Shown here: positions 47,326 through 57,669 of the stretch, in pieces
How the letters are laid out: each line of letters starts with the position of its first letter
How positions within the stretch are numbered: position 1 is the first letter of the stretch
Source of the DNA: Panicum virgatum
Taxonomy: Eukaryota > Streptophyta > Magnoliopsida > Poales > Poaceae
Direction of reading: 5' to 3'
NCBI RefSeq assembly: GCF_016808335.1
Contig: NC_053141.1
Location: forward strand, 3,361,326-3,425,325
DNA length: 64,000 nt
Translations under genes and position numbers: made by a program
The notes under the pieces: generated by a model
The model's database searches: none
The model's input: only the letters and a program-made list of their open reading frames with translations
What the model was told of the DNA's origin: nothing

Positions 47326-48210
47326 TATGTTCTGTAGATGATATGTACACAATCTAGTCTGTAGCTGACGAGCCTTTTGGACGTTGAGGTGGGTCCTGTC
47401 GGTCAATGAATGGCCTACAGCTAGCCCTTGGAGCAGCCCACCAAGGCGTGCGGCTTCTCCTAAAACGTCTGGTGAAACAGCTTCTTAGGTTAAAACTATT
47501 TTGAAAAATAGTTGGCAAAACAGTGAGGTGGAGGTGAAGCCGACCGAAACCATGTTTTGTGGCTTCGTCCCACCAATGGAAGCTAAAATGGCTTCATAGA
47601 TAGTTCCATGCTTGAAGCCGGTCTAAAATACCCGTTTGGCACAGCTTTAAACGAAGCTCTCCATGAAGCTATTCAAGAAGCTGTGCCAAAGAGAGCCCAA
47701 GTGCCGAATACGTGCCAATAAACCTATCGCTGGCCCAAAGTGGATAGCCTGGGTATCGGCTGCCCAGTAGCCGATATGTACTATAATTTCAATTATTTAA
47801 TGATAACACCTATTTTTAATTTTTATTTAAAATAATATTATTTTAGAAACATCCATTTTTCAGTATGCATGAAAGATCAACATATGAGCTAAGCTCCTGC
47901 TATACTTTCTCTGCACTACCATAACTAAACCCTAAACCCTAATGCGGTTTCGGCCCAAGAAAAACAGGGGGCAATAAACAAGACTGTATATACCGCCAAC
48001 AAACATTTAATCGTGCGCAGGAGTTGTAGACATTATTATAAGGATGGTGACATGATTATTTGTAGAGTAAATTTCAACATACAACAACACAAATACAATG
48101 AAGAGACTGCAACACACTTAAGGAGTAAAGTCTGCTGAACAACCTGCCGAGGAAGAAGAACAATGGATCGGATGAGTGGGATCACATACAAGCTCATGAA
48201 TGATGACAAT
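47326..48210. other. Second decayed copy of the 3' flank of the hAT-derived gene, unit B (mostly deleted in A)
   Basis: Aligns in pieces with 52555-53100, the DNA 3' of the intact gene: TACACAATCTAGTC.G.AGCTGAC, GGACGTTGAGGTGGG, then after a MITE GTGCC.AATA..TGCCAATAA, and ACAACACAAATACAATGAAGAGACTGC followed by CTGCTGAACAACCTGCCGA. In unit A most of this was lost in the deletion after 23881. A short AAACCCTAAACCCTAA near 47925 is not a telomere array. Confidence 0.6.
47441..47693. mobile_element. hAT-like MITE, about 253 bp, unit B
   Basis: The left terminus is CCAAGGCGTGCGGCTTCT and the right terminus, reverse-complemented, is CTCTTTGGCACAGCTTCT. The flank AGCCCA occurs on both sides. Comparison with the uninterrupted paralogous flank at about 52640 (AGCCCACATAAGTGCC) supports an insertion here. 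Internally AGCTTC/GAAGCT motifs repeat. Confidence 0.6.
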
Positions 48211-48217
48211 TTTTTTT

Positions 48218-49390
48218 GGCAAAATTTACTGCAGGACACCGTTAAAAGGTGCTATTTGCTCAAGACTACTAAAAGAGATTGTCTTTGCTCAAAGACACTA
48301 AAAAACTATGTACATTTGCTGAGGGACATTGTACCCACTATTTTATTCTATTTAATTGCAGAGTGATGTTAAAAGACGAATTTACCCCTAGTGACTTATC
48401 CTCTCCTGCAGCACTATTTTTTTCTCGCGCCTCTCAAACCAGCTACAGTGCGCCATACGTCCTGGCCGGAGCTCCCTGCACAAGGGAAGGCGGACGTGGA
48501 CGGGCCGGCGGCCAGCTCTCCCTGCACGGCACGCGCAATGGAGGGGTGGACACGGACGGGCCGGCGACGCTCCCAAACGCGGCACGCAAGGGTGGGGAGG
48601 AGTGGCGGACGGGCCGGTCGACCGGCGGTGCTGAAGGACAGGCCGGCGGCGCTCCCAGCGCGGCGCGCGTGCGAGGGAGGGACGGACGGCCAACGTGGCA
48701 CGGGCCGGCGGCGATCCCAGCGCCGCTCGCGAGGGAGGGGCGGACGGGCCGGCAGCGCTCCAGCGCGGCGCGAGGTACGAGACGGGCAAAGGATGAAAAC
48801 GGACGGACAAAATCCCGTCAAGTCCCGCACATATTTCTATATTTATTCCGCCTATTTTCGTATTTACAGAAAAAATGTGAAAACAGGACGGGAAGCGGAA
48901 AGGGGTGTATCCCGCCCGTATTTGCAGGATCCCGTTTTTAGCCGGGATAATCCCGTATTAGTCCCATATTTATAAAATATGATAAAATTTTAATTGGCAC
49001 ACCATATATCCTCTCTTGTTCCTCAACATCAATTGGTGTACTTCATGATTTAATCATAGGAAACATGAAACATTGATCATATTTTTAGAAAAATAGCTTA
49101 TGCAAAAGTGTGTATAGTGTTATATTCATGGAAGGTATATGGTGATTAAATAATAATGCATTCCAGTAAATTTTCCGGTTCCCGCCCATTTCCGTAACCC
49201 GTATATCCCGTTGTCGCTCCCGTTCCCGGCTGTTCCGCTCTCGTTCCCGTTTTCTGTAATAAAATACGGAAACGGAAATGGTTGAGGGGTTTTCCCGTCC
49301 GTTTTCATCCCTTAAGGAGGAAAATTCCTATAGCTTTCTATTAAAATCTAATATTATAACGGGTTCGGTGTCCTGCAGCAAATTACCATT
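48218..49390. mobile_element. Possible composite element with CTGCAGGACACC inverted termini, unit B
   Basis: CTGCAGGACACC at 48229-48240 and its exact complement at 49368-49379, each next to AAATT-type sequence, bracket the GC-rich repeat block (48430-48780) and the Ds-like insertion. The left terminus is missing in unit A because of the deletion. The superfamily is not identified and no TSD was found, so this is tentative. Confidence 0.4.
48788..49314. mobile_element. Ds-like non-autonomous hAT (Ac family), unit B
   Basis: Counterpart of 24364-24889 with the same GGATGAAAACGGACGG termini. It differs by one extra A near 48873 and by TTAAGGGG versus TTGAGGGG near the right end. Confidence 0.7.
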
Positions 49391-51085
49391 CTCGAGCGAT
49401 GTCTTCCAACAACAGCAAGGACATCATTTTTTAGTGGCTTGTGGCAAAAATCAACTTTGAACGGTGTTCGCTGGCCAATTTTGCCTTTCATTTTTGCTGC
49501 TCGAGGATCAGGTATACGCTTCCTTCCCACAGATTTTGTTCATTTACCAATCATATTAGTTTATCATCATAACATCGAAACATGCTCCTGACATGTTGAT
49601 GACCAATGTTCCCGTGGACGCAAGTAAACGTAAATCATGTTGCAAAAAAAAGTGTATTTTTAAGCTAGGCAAAATATTAGGATGGTCTCGGATAAGCATG
49701 GGTGACTTCAGCAATAGATGCACAAAAACCCATGGCACTTGGTGAAAGTGCAGATCCATCTGATTGTGGTTTGAGAGTTCATGGTGAAAATTTTTTAGTA
49801 CACATGTAAATGTATCTTTGATGATAGAGTAAAATGCACCGCCAAACCTTAAACTTGGCTCGGGGTGTCATCCAGGTCCAGAAACTTTCAAAATGCACAT
49901 TCAAACCCTTAAACTTGCTAATCGTATCATGTGAGGTCCAAATCACAGTTATTTAAACTACAAAAGTTATATAATTTATTCAAATAAAGAATATATACAG
50001 GCAAAAAAGATCATAACACATTTACTCAAATACAAAAGATATGTATAAAATTTTGTAGGAAAACGAATATATGCCAAAATTTGTAAAATAAATCAGAAAA
50101 TTAAAAAGAATAAATTTAGGAGGAAACATTGGAAAAAAATATTTGGACATAATTTTTTGAAATAAAAATTTAAAAATCTAAGACTTGAACGAAAAAAATT
50201 AAAAATAAAATTTGGATCCACATTTAAGCTCCACATCAGCATAAATATTTCAGCTTTATAACTTAAAAATAATAATTAGTAAGTTTGTAGAGCTGAATGT
50301 GCATTTTGGAAATTTGGGAACCTAATTGACACTACAAGTCGTCAAACTTTTCAAACAGGTTATTTAGAATATAGATGATCCATTTTGCATACATGAACTT
50401 AGGTGGGTTCTATATGATTAGTATTAACCAATTTTTAAAACGGTCAAACATTTTGTAGACATGTACAGAATCTAGTAGCCGACAGGCCTTTTTGGGCCTT
50501 GAGGTGGGCTCTGTTTGTCAATGGATGCGAACGGCTTTAGGAACCAGCCCACATAAGTGCCACATACTAGGCGCCAATAAGCAGACTATCGCCAGCCCAA
50601 AGCCAATAGCCAGAACCAAAATCGAATTTATCATATTAACACCTATCTTTACAATTTTTAGTAAAATAGTATTATTTTTAAAAAAATATTCATTTTTCAG
50701 TCAGCCCGAAAGATCAACAAATGAGCTAAGTTTCAGATGATGATGACGTGCAAAGCTCCTGCTACGCATTCTCTGCACTACCATGACATTCAGGCTAAAA
50801 CGTCGAGAAAAATAGGGGGCAATAAACAGGACAGCATATACAGGCAACAAACATTTATGGTGCTGATTATTTGTAGAGTACATTTCAACATTCAACAGCA
50901 CAAATACAATGAAGAGACTGCAGCACAGTTAAAGAGCTAAAGTCTGCTGAACAGCCTGCCGAAGAAGAACACTGCAGGAACAGATGAGTGGGCACACATG
51001 CATACAAGCTCCTGAATCATAACACTTTTTTTGCAGCCTCGAGGATCGCGTATACGGTGCCTTCCCACTGATTTTGTCTATTAAT
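49315..51085. other. AT-rich region with decayed MITE and 3' flank of the hAT-derived gene, unit B
   Basis: Counterpart of 24890-26660. Substitution density between A and B rises here to roughly 0.7 percent, about ten times that in the left half of the unit. Confidence 0.55.
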
Positions 51086-51089
51086 TCTA

Positions 51090-51630
51090 TTAATAACCAC
51101 GAATCCTGCTCCTGACATGTGCGATCTGATCAGAAGTTAGCTTACTGCATATGGGCATGGCGAGGGCGTCCCTTGCCATCCGAGCCACCGTTGGGTACCG
51201 AACCGAGCCGTGAACCTTCCACCAGTTGAGAATGTCAAAATCCTGTATTGTTCGATCGGCAGGACTATCTTGCAGGTAACGATCGAGTTCCGTCTCGGCT
51301 TGTGCATGACTGTCATCCCATGATTGCTCTAATGGAGTAGTGCTGCTGTCCCCGGCCATCTCCACAATCCTGCCATCTGAAACTTCAACGTCATCTTCAG
51401 TGTCATCATCATCTTCTTCCATGTCGTCGTCATATTCAATGGAATTGGTGATGTATAGCTCTTTGAGCTTTCGTCTTACACTGGAGGTGTAACAATTTGC
51501 ATCATCTGGACCAAACGCTCTTTTGAAATTATCTTCTAGGGACCTGAGTTTGTACCGGGGGTCCAATACATGTGGTATAGACCATACCAGGTATGAATCT
51601 TGTATAGCCTTGTCTACCGTTTCTAGTGCC
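51090..51630 (-). pseudogene. 3' remnant of the hAT-derived gene, unit B (uninterrupted)
   Basis: Open frame of 158 codons at 51090-51566, with the same frame extending upstream to about 51630 (ALETVDKAIQDSYLVWSIPH). It covers LDPRYKL, the acidic linker and the hAT dimerisation segment (DFDILNWWKVHGSVRYPTVARM). It lacks the zinc finger and the RNase H-like core. The TTGGT at 51445-51449 is the empty Copia site. There is no stop over more than 500 bases, but no upstream coding sequence either. Confidence 0.87.
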
Positions 51631-52018
51631 TCTTTGATCCATTGAGTATGAAATTTTTATTGTAGTTCAAGCATATAATAATTTGCCAACCGTAAAAATT
51701 TCACTACAATTGGACCATAGAAGCTGCAGATATGAAATAATTTGCCAACCGTAAAAATTTCACTACAATTGGACCATAGAAGCTGCAGATATGAATTATT
51801 TCATTTAAATATAGAAAAACATAGATCTAAATCTATGGTAAAAATTTTATACTAAAGAATATAATATTATATGTTCATTGTGTAGATCTAATCATGTGGA
51901 GTCCAACAAAATTAGATTTTCCATTTTTTGATTTTTCTATGATTTACTATGATTTTTTAAAGATTCAGCTAAAATAAATAAAAAAATAAAAAAATAAAAC
52001 CGTGTTACTGTAGCGCAA
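51631..52018. repeat. AT-rich tail of unit B with a 59-bp tandem duplication
   Basis: Two 59-bp units at 51678-51736 and 51737-51795. Ends at TAGCGCAA, the right breakpoint of the duplication. Confidence 0.75.
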
Positions 52019-53148
52019 TAAAATGCAGTTCAACAATTATTTGTGAGGGTAAATTAAAATTTTTATGCGATACGTTTAGACATCATATTTGTTTAGTTAA
52101 TACTGAACATTTAGGAAGGGGAAGTTAGTGCTATATCATTCATTTCATTCAATTTTGAAAATAGATAATTAAATGTTTTCTCGACATGCATCGTGTTGGA
52201 AATTTCATAAAAAATTTGCCGTACCCATAGATAGAATACTTAATTAAAAATTAAAAAAAATTAAGACATGCTTTTGAAAATGATTACGTTTCTATTTTGC
52301 ACACATGTCAATCAGTTCATGTTATCTAATTAGTGTTATTCAATTTCAACTTTTTGAAACAAGAGCTTTGGGAATTTCATACCGTTTGCTCTCATTTAAT
52401 CTTCCAAAGGAAATATCAAACACGCTCCAAAGGACGCCAAACTTTTCAAACATGTTAGTTAGAGTATAGATGTTCCATTTTGCATACATGGACTCAGATG
52501 GGCTCTACACGATATCGATTAGTATTATCCAATTTCTAAAATGGTCAAATGTTTTGTAGACATGTACACAATCTAGTCGGCCAGCTGACAGGCCTTTCGG
52601 GCCTTGAGGTGGGCTGTACCGGTCAATGGATGCCAACGGCTCGAGCCAGCCCACATAAGTGCCACATAGGCGCCAATAAGCCCTACCGCCAGCCCAAAGC
52701 CGATAGCCAGAATCGAAATTTGTCATATTAATACCTATCTTTACAATTTTTTAGTAAAATAATATTATTCTAAAAAATAAACATTTTTCAGTCTGCCTGA
52801 AATATCAACATATGAGCTAAGTTTCAGATAATGATGTGCTAAGCTCCTGCTATGCATTCTGCACTACCAAGACATCCAGGCTGAAACCGTCGAGAAAAAC
52901 AGGGGCGGGGCAATAAACAGGACTGCATATACCGGCAACAAACATTTACCGTGCTCAGGAATTGTAGTCATTATTACAAGGATGGTGACGTGATTATTTG
53001 TAGAGTGCATTTCAACATACAACAGCACAAATACAATGAAGAGACGCCAGCACAGTTAAGGAGCCTGTCTGCTGAACAACCTGCCGACGAAGAACACTGG
53101 GATGCATGAGGATCACGTATACGCTGCCTTCCCACTGATTTTGTCCAT
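52019..53148. other. 3' flank of the intact hAT-derived gene
   Basis: AT-rich. From 52430 it is the parental form of the flank fragments found in units A and B. No gene or element ends seen in 52019-52430. Confidence 0.5.
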
Positions 53149-55119
53149 TTAAGTAAAATCATAACCACGAAGCATGCTCCTGACATGTGCGATCTGATCG
53201 GAAGATAGCTTACTGCATGTGGGCATGGCGAGGGCATCCCTTGCCATCCGAGCCACCCTTGGGTACTGAACCGAGCCGTGAACCTTCCACCAGTTGAGAA
53301 TGTCAAAATCCTTTGTTCGACGGGCGGGGCTATTCCGGCTATCTTGCAGGTAATGGTCGAGTTCCGTCTTGGCTTCTGCATGACTATCATCCCGTGATTG
53401 CTCTAATGGTGTAGTGCTGCTGTCAACGGCCATCTCTTCAATGCTGGCATCTGAAACTTCATCGTCATCTTCTTCTTCCATGTCATTGTCATTTTCAATG
53501 TAATTGGTGTACAGCTCTTTGAGCTTTCGTCTTACACTGGAGGTGTAACAATTTGCATCATCTGGACCAAACGCTCTTTTGAAATTATCTTCTAGGGACC
53601 TGAGTTTGTACCGGGGGTCCAATACATGTGGTATAGACCATACCAGGTATGAATCTTGTATAGCCTTGTCTACCGTTTCTAGTGCTTTATTAAGAACATC
53701 TGCAACATTCTTTTCACCAAAACCACTGTACTTGCCCGCATCCGCTGCTGTAGCATTTGACAGTTGAGATTTTAAAGCATACCTGACCATAAAAAGCTGT
53801 TCAAGACAAAGATTTGACGTGGGACGGCTGGAGTCAGAAACTCTTTTAATGGCACGGTGTATCACTTTCCATAGACTGTGCAGTAGTTCTTCTGATCCTG
53901 ATTCGAAATCTTCATCTTGGTGAAATATTTCCAAAGGACAATAGCACCAATACCAATCTTCATTGTACTCCCACGGGTCATCTAGGCCATGTCGTGCACA
54001 TTCGCGACGTACTTGAAAAATGCCTCCCAGATCCTCCACGTAGGACATGATTTCTTTTTGGAAATCTGGATTTGGAAGAAGGCATCGAGCAATGGAGTGA
54101 AGAACCCGGTCCATGTAGGTGGTACAGATTAGCTCCCTGTTGGTTGGAGGGGAATCAGACCCCAATACTTTCTCTATGCTATCCTTCAGTTCACCGTAGT
54201 CAATGTCGCCCGTCATTTCCCTTGCCATTATGAACAGGGTATAGTCGCCATGATATTCCTCAGAAAGATCAGTCACGAAACGTTTAACCATATGATCAAG
54301 AGAACCGACAGTTGGTAAAACCACGTAAGCATACACGTCCGCCTTGTGAAGATTCCATTCGCCATCAATGAATTGGCACGTTGCATACAGGACTTCCCTT
54401 GCCTCCATGGTTTTAGCTATACCCACGGCGCAAGTCCTCCCAGAAGCGTTTCTACAGGAGTCGTGCATATTGGTCTTGTGGATTTGAAAGATATCACAGC
54501 ACAAGTCCTCAATGTCCTCGCGCGAGGGCAGCTTGAACTGAGGGTTGAGGCGGCGCACGAAGCTCCTGAAGTGGTCGTCCTCCAAGACCGACGGATCGTG
54601 CCCATGAAGCGCGATCATCCGAGCCAGGTCTCTGCTCGCTTCTTGGTCGTCCAGGCCCGCAGGCTCACGACGATCCGATGATTCGCCGGGGTCTGAGGGC
54701 TGCAGCTGAGGCTGAGGCTGAGGCTGAGGTCGCGGCGGCGGCGACGAGCTCGTTGGATGTGACTGTGACTCCATGCCCCCGCCCCGTCCCTTGCATTTCC
54801 TGTGGTGCTTCCACAGGTTGGTGGTGCCATGCTTATTGGTGTCCGCGCCGACCTTATCGCCGCAGAACTTGCACGACCACAAAGTCTTCTGATCGTTTGG
54901 TGTGAAGTGCTGGTACATGCCGGACCGCGGGGCCAGCTTCTTGCCTTTCCTTTGCGTTGGCGCTACCTGCCTTCCTTGGGTGTTCTCCTCTGATGCCATG
55001 TCCTTTTGCCTGCTGGCTGCTGCTAGCGGAGATCTGGAGGCCACTGCCCGACTGTTCCTCTCAATCGAATCACTTCTCCTCTGTGTTTCTTCCCCCCAGC
55101 GCTCTCCTCCCTCGACCAC
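53149..55119 (-). CDS. hAT transposase-derived protein with BED zinc finger, intact frame
   Basis: A single 656-codon frame without interruption, of the RICESLEEPER/DAYSLEEPER-like kind. The likely start is Met41 (54997-54999, context GGACATGGCA), since residues 1-40 look like translated leader. Visible parts: a BED-type zinc finger at about 83-109 (Cys83, Cys86, His105, Cys109); a Ser/Pro/Gln-rich linker; an RNase H-like core region with YATCQFIDGEWNLHKAD; LDPRYKL at about 500-506; an acidic linker; and a hAT C-terminal dimerisation segment at about 586-636 (ELDHYLQD, DFDILNWWKVHG, YPRVARMARDALAMP). The Asp of the usual T-D-x-W motif before the YATCQF strand is not seen, and the tail after the dimerisation motif is short and atypical. 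Terminal inverted repeats were not recognised. This may be a domesticated DNA-binding protein or a recent pseudogene. Confidence 0.8.
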   Translation of the reverse strand: MVEGGERWGEETQRRSDSIERNSRAVASRSPLAAASRQKDMASEENTQGRQVAPTQRKGKKLAPRSGMYQHFTPNDQKTLWSCKFCGDKVGADTNKHGTTNLWKHHRKCKGRGGGMESQSHPTSSSPPPRPQPQPQPQLQPSDPGESSDRREPAGLDDQEASRDLARMIALHGHDPSVLEDDHFRSFVRRLNPQFKLPSREDIEDLCCDIFQIHKTNMHDSCRNASGRTCAVGIAKTMEAREVLYATCQFIDGEWNLHKADVYAYVVLPTVGSLDHMVKRFVTDLSEEYHGDYTLFIMAREMTGDIDYGELKDSIEKVLGSDSPPTNRELICTTYMDRVLHSIARCLLPNPDFQKEIMSYVEDLGGIFQVRRECARHGLDDPWEYNEDWYWCYCPLEIFHQDEDFESGSEELLHSLWKVIHRAIKRVSDSSRPTSNLCLEQLFMVRYALKSQLSNATAADAGKYSGFGEKNVADVLNKALETVDKAIQDSYLVWSIPHVLDPRYKLRSLEDNFKRAFGPDDANCYTSSVRRKLKELYTNYIENDNDMEEEDDDEVSDASIEEMAVDSSTTPLEQSRDDSHAEAKTELDHYLQDSRNSPARRTKDFDILNWWKVHGSVQYPRVARMARDALAMPTCSKLSSDQIAHVRSMLRGYDFT

Positions 55120-56219
55120 GAAACCTACTAGTAGCGGGAAGGATTAATTTACCAGGCTAGCGGCTCGCCATGGGTGGGAGAAAGGCGGGGAAAGGAAATT
55201 ACGGCGGAACTTACAAGGTGCAGCAGTGACCGATCGATGAGCTAGGCGCCCCGCGGCGGCGGCGCACCCGGAGGACGGAGAAGGGCCGGCGGCGTGCCCG
55301 GAGGCCGGAGCAGATCAGGATGGAGAAAGACCGGCCCGGCGGCGCGCGTCGATCTGGTGGTGCGTGAAGACGGTCAGTAATCGCAACGAGTGAAGGAGAA
55401 GGCCACAAGTAGACAGCAGCAGCAAGGGACGAGTCGTAGTCGTCGGCGCTGGCAAGCAAGCCGACATCAGAGGAGACTTTGACCGACGACCCTGATTTTT
55501 TTTTTTTTTAGGAGTGACCGACGACCCTGATGGACGACCTTGAGCAGGTTGCGGGCTGAGCTGGGCTATTTTCGTGTCCTCTGTTCTTCGCTCGTGGGCC
55601 GGCCGATGGGCTGTGAAACGAATGGATGGAGTTCTCTGTGTTGTGTACTTGTGTGCGAGTGATGAGGTGCTGTTTTCCTTGTAATTTTTCGTTAAGCTTT
55701 CTTTCTTTGTCTTTGCATTTTCTGTTGAGAAATCATCCGGTATCATTCTCTTCTCCTTTTCTTTATGATGACGTGACACTGTTGTTTCATCTGTCTGAAA
55801 TGTGGATGAGAAGTATAGTAGTAGATACAAAATCGTAGCGGTGTCTCGGATGCTTCTGCCGCACTCTGCGCCATCTGCTCTGGTCACGAGGAATCTTGCT
55901 ACAGATCCACGGGTGTACCTGAACACACTCATCGATCCAGGACAGGCAGGCTGCAGGTACGTGCATGGATCAGCTGATCATACAGCACTTGAGCATGGAG
56001 CACCATGCATGCCTGCTTCTTCCGTCCAACGCATGTAGCAAGAGGCAGCCAGCAGCCCATTCATGATCCATGGTCCATGGGACAAGCACAAGCATTCTGT
56101 CTTCTGTACCCTCCATCTCAACCTATACCTGTAGATTCAATTCATGGCACAAATAAAGACGCTTAGTTTCTTGGCCTAAATGGAAGGGGGCCTGCACCGC
56201 ACGCACCTTGATGCTGACA
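55120..56219. other. 5' flank of the hAT-derived gene and spacer to the Gypsy LTR
   Basis: Positions 55120-55790 are the upstream region of the minus-strand gene, partly GC-rich with short CGGCGGCG.GCCCGGAGG repeats (55250-55340) and a 12-T run near 55500. They are the parent of the decayed copies at 16081 and 39746. A frame at 55315-55932 on the minus strand has no domain. Positions 55790-56219 hold nothing recognised. Confidence 0.5.
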
Positions 56220-57420
56220 CGTTATTGTCGGTCGAAATCCACCGGCGAGCAGCGACAGGAAACACGAAGAGCCGGGAGGTCGCCGGGGCGCTGGCAGGCA
56301 CTGCTTCCTCGTCGACGGCCCGCAATTCCGTCACGCACTCGGAAATTATGGAGAATGCCGGGCGTGCCACCTGACCTATACCCAATCAGGAAGGTGCGAA
56401 CGTGCTTCAAACGGTTTGCCTGCGTACAAAGACACGTGTAAATATAAGTCCGAGTCGTGGTCGGCTCCCCGGGACTTCTCTTGCATCGGCTATAAAGAGC
56501 CGATCGAGTCCCGGTGTCAGATCAATCTGTATATCCAGATATCATTAAATAAAGCATAATTATGTAAACTACTTCAATTAAATCTAGCTAATCTGATCCA
56601 CGATGGTAAAGCTTCACTGCTAAATCGGAATATCCTACACGTGATTGAGCCTAACAAACGTAACAAACAACCATGCATCAACCCAAACAGAGGCCTAAGA
56701 ACAAGCAAGAGCCTATTCCCGGATCAATTCCCTATCAAGATCAAAACAAGGCATCTAATACGCCGCCGGATCATTCAACCCGTTTGCAAGGCCTAACCTA
56801 GCAGATATTACGCTAATTCCCAAGCATGAGAACAACCATAACAGATCAGATCTACTAAACATAAAAGAAGCAGGGTGTTGCCCTTACGCAGCTAACTCTA
56901 TGCACCAAGAGCTAGTATAAGATGATGACATGATCGCGTAAAGACAACATGATATTCGTAGACAATAAGCAACAGAAGCACGATAGATCTACTAAAAGCT
57001 GTGCTACGAACACCAAAATAACTAGTACTACCCGCCATAAAAACGCTTCAGTACGAGTAATACCAAGGTAAAAACAAGAATAATGCTGCCTTGATCGCAC
57101 GAAGCGATCAAGGCAGCATGATGCTTACTTGGATGAAACCCTAGAATTAGGGGTGGCGTTGCGCCGAGTTGTTGTTGCGAAACGTGAGGACGTTCTCTCC
57201 TTTACGAATAACATAAGGTACATATTTATAGTCCAGAGACTTGGGAAACAATCTAATCCTATCTTGTCCCGATCGGACTCTATCTCTAACCTTGAACTAA
57301 ATCTAAAGATACATGGCCCATGTGGCCCAAATACTCACGCAGGAGCCGATTTACAAGCCTTTTTAATCTTCTGCTTTAAGCCCAACTTGCTTTCGGCCCT
57401 GTTAATTTATGGCGATAACA
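56220..57420 (-). repeat. 3' LTR of the Tat Gypsy element
   Basis: About 1.2 kb. On the minus strand it starts TGTTATCGCCATAAATT at 57420, directly after a polypurine tract (ACCAGGGGGCATG, 57421-57433). A TATA box (GACTATAAATATG) lies at about 57217-57230. The end is at about 56220 (...CGACCGACAATAAC then G, where CA is expected). Inside, a perfect 16-bp inverted repeat (57083-57098 and 57104-57119) would form a hairpin in the leader region. Confidence 0.8.
57083..57119. repeat. Perfect hairpin in the Tat LTR
   Basis: ATGCTGCCTTGATCGC, then loop ACGAA, then the exact complement. It lies about 100 bases downstream of the minus-strand TATA box, so it would be near the 5' end of the element RNA, where a structure could matter for packaging or translation (inference). 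Confidence 0.8.
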
Positions 57421-57581
57421 CATGCCCCCTGGTTTTGGCAATGATAATTTCAAAACCACTCCGTCGCTTCATCTTCCCGTTAATGCTCATAAAACCGCAC
57501 TACAACCACCACGGAAGACGCAACGTCTCTGCAACTGGCTCCTCGTAAAATGTGAAACTGCTGATCCATCTCTGATTTTTA

Positions 57582-57590
57582 CTATTTAAT
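57582..57590 (+). promoter_or_regulatory. TATA-like box of the antisense Ser/acidic gene
   Basis: CTATTTAAT about 80 bases before the ATG at 57670, followed by a pyrimidine-rich likely start region (CTCCTCTTCTTCCC). It points into the element, opposite to gag-pol. Confidence 0.45.
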
Positions 57591-57669
57591 TTCACCCCGA
57601 ATTGATTTCACTGCACACTCCTCTTCTTCCCAAAGCCAGTAGCGCAGAAAACCCCAACCTTCAGTAGCC

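Larger units (their letters stand above)
34045..52018. repeat. Segmental duplication, unit B
   Basis: Second copy of unit A, offset 23665 at the left and about 24424 at the right. It starts with 77 bases of LINE leader plus the 16-base LINE target copy, with no LINE body, so it was copied from unit A after the LINE inserted. It ends at ...TAGCGCAA (52018), followed by TAAAATGCAG, the original right flank. It retains the undisrupted site of the Copia insertion (51445-51449) and the stretch deleted from A. Confidence 0.95.
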
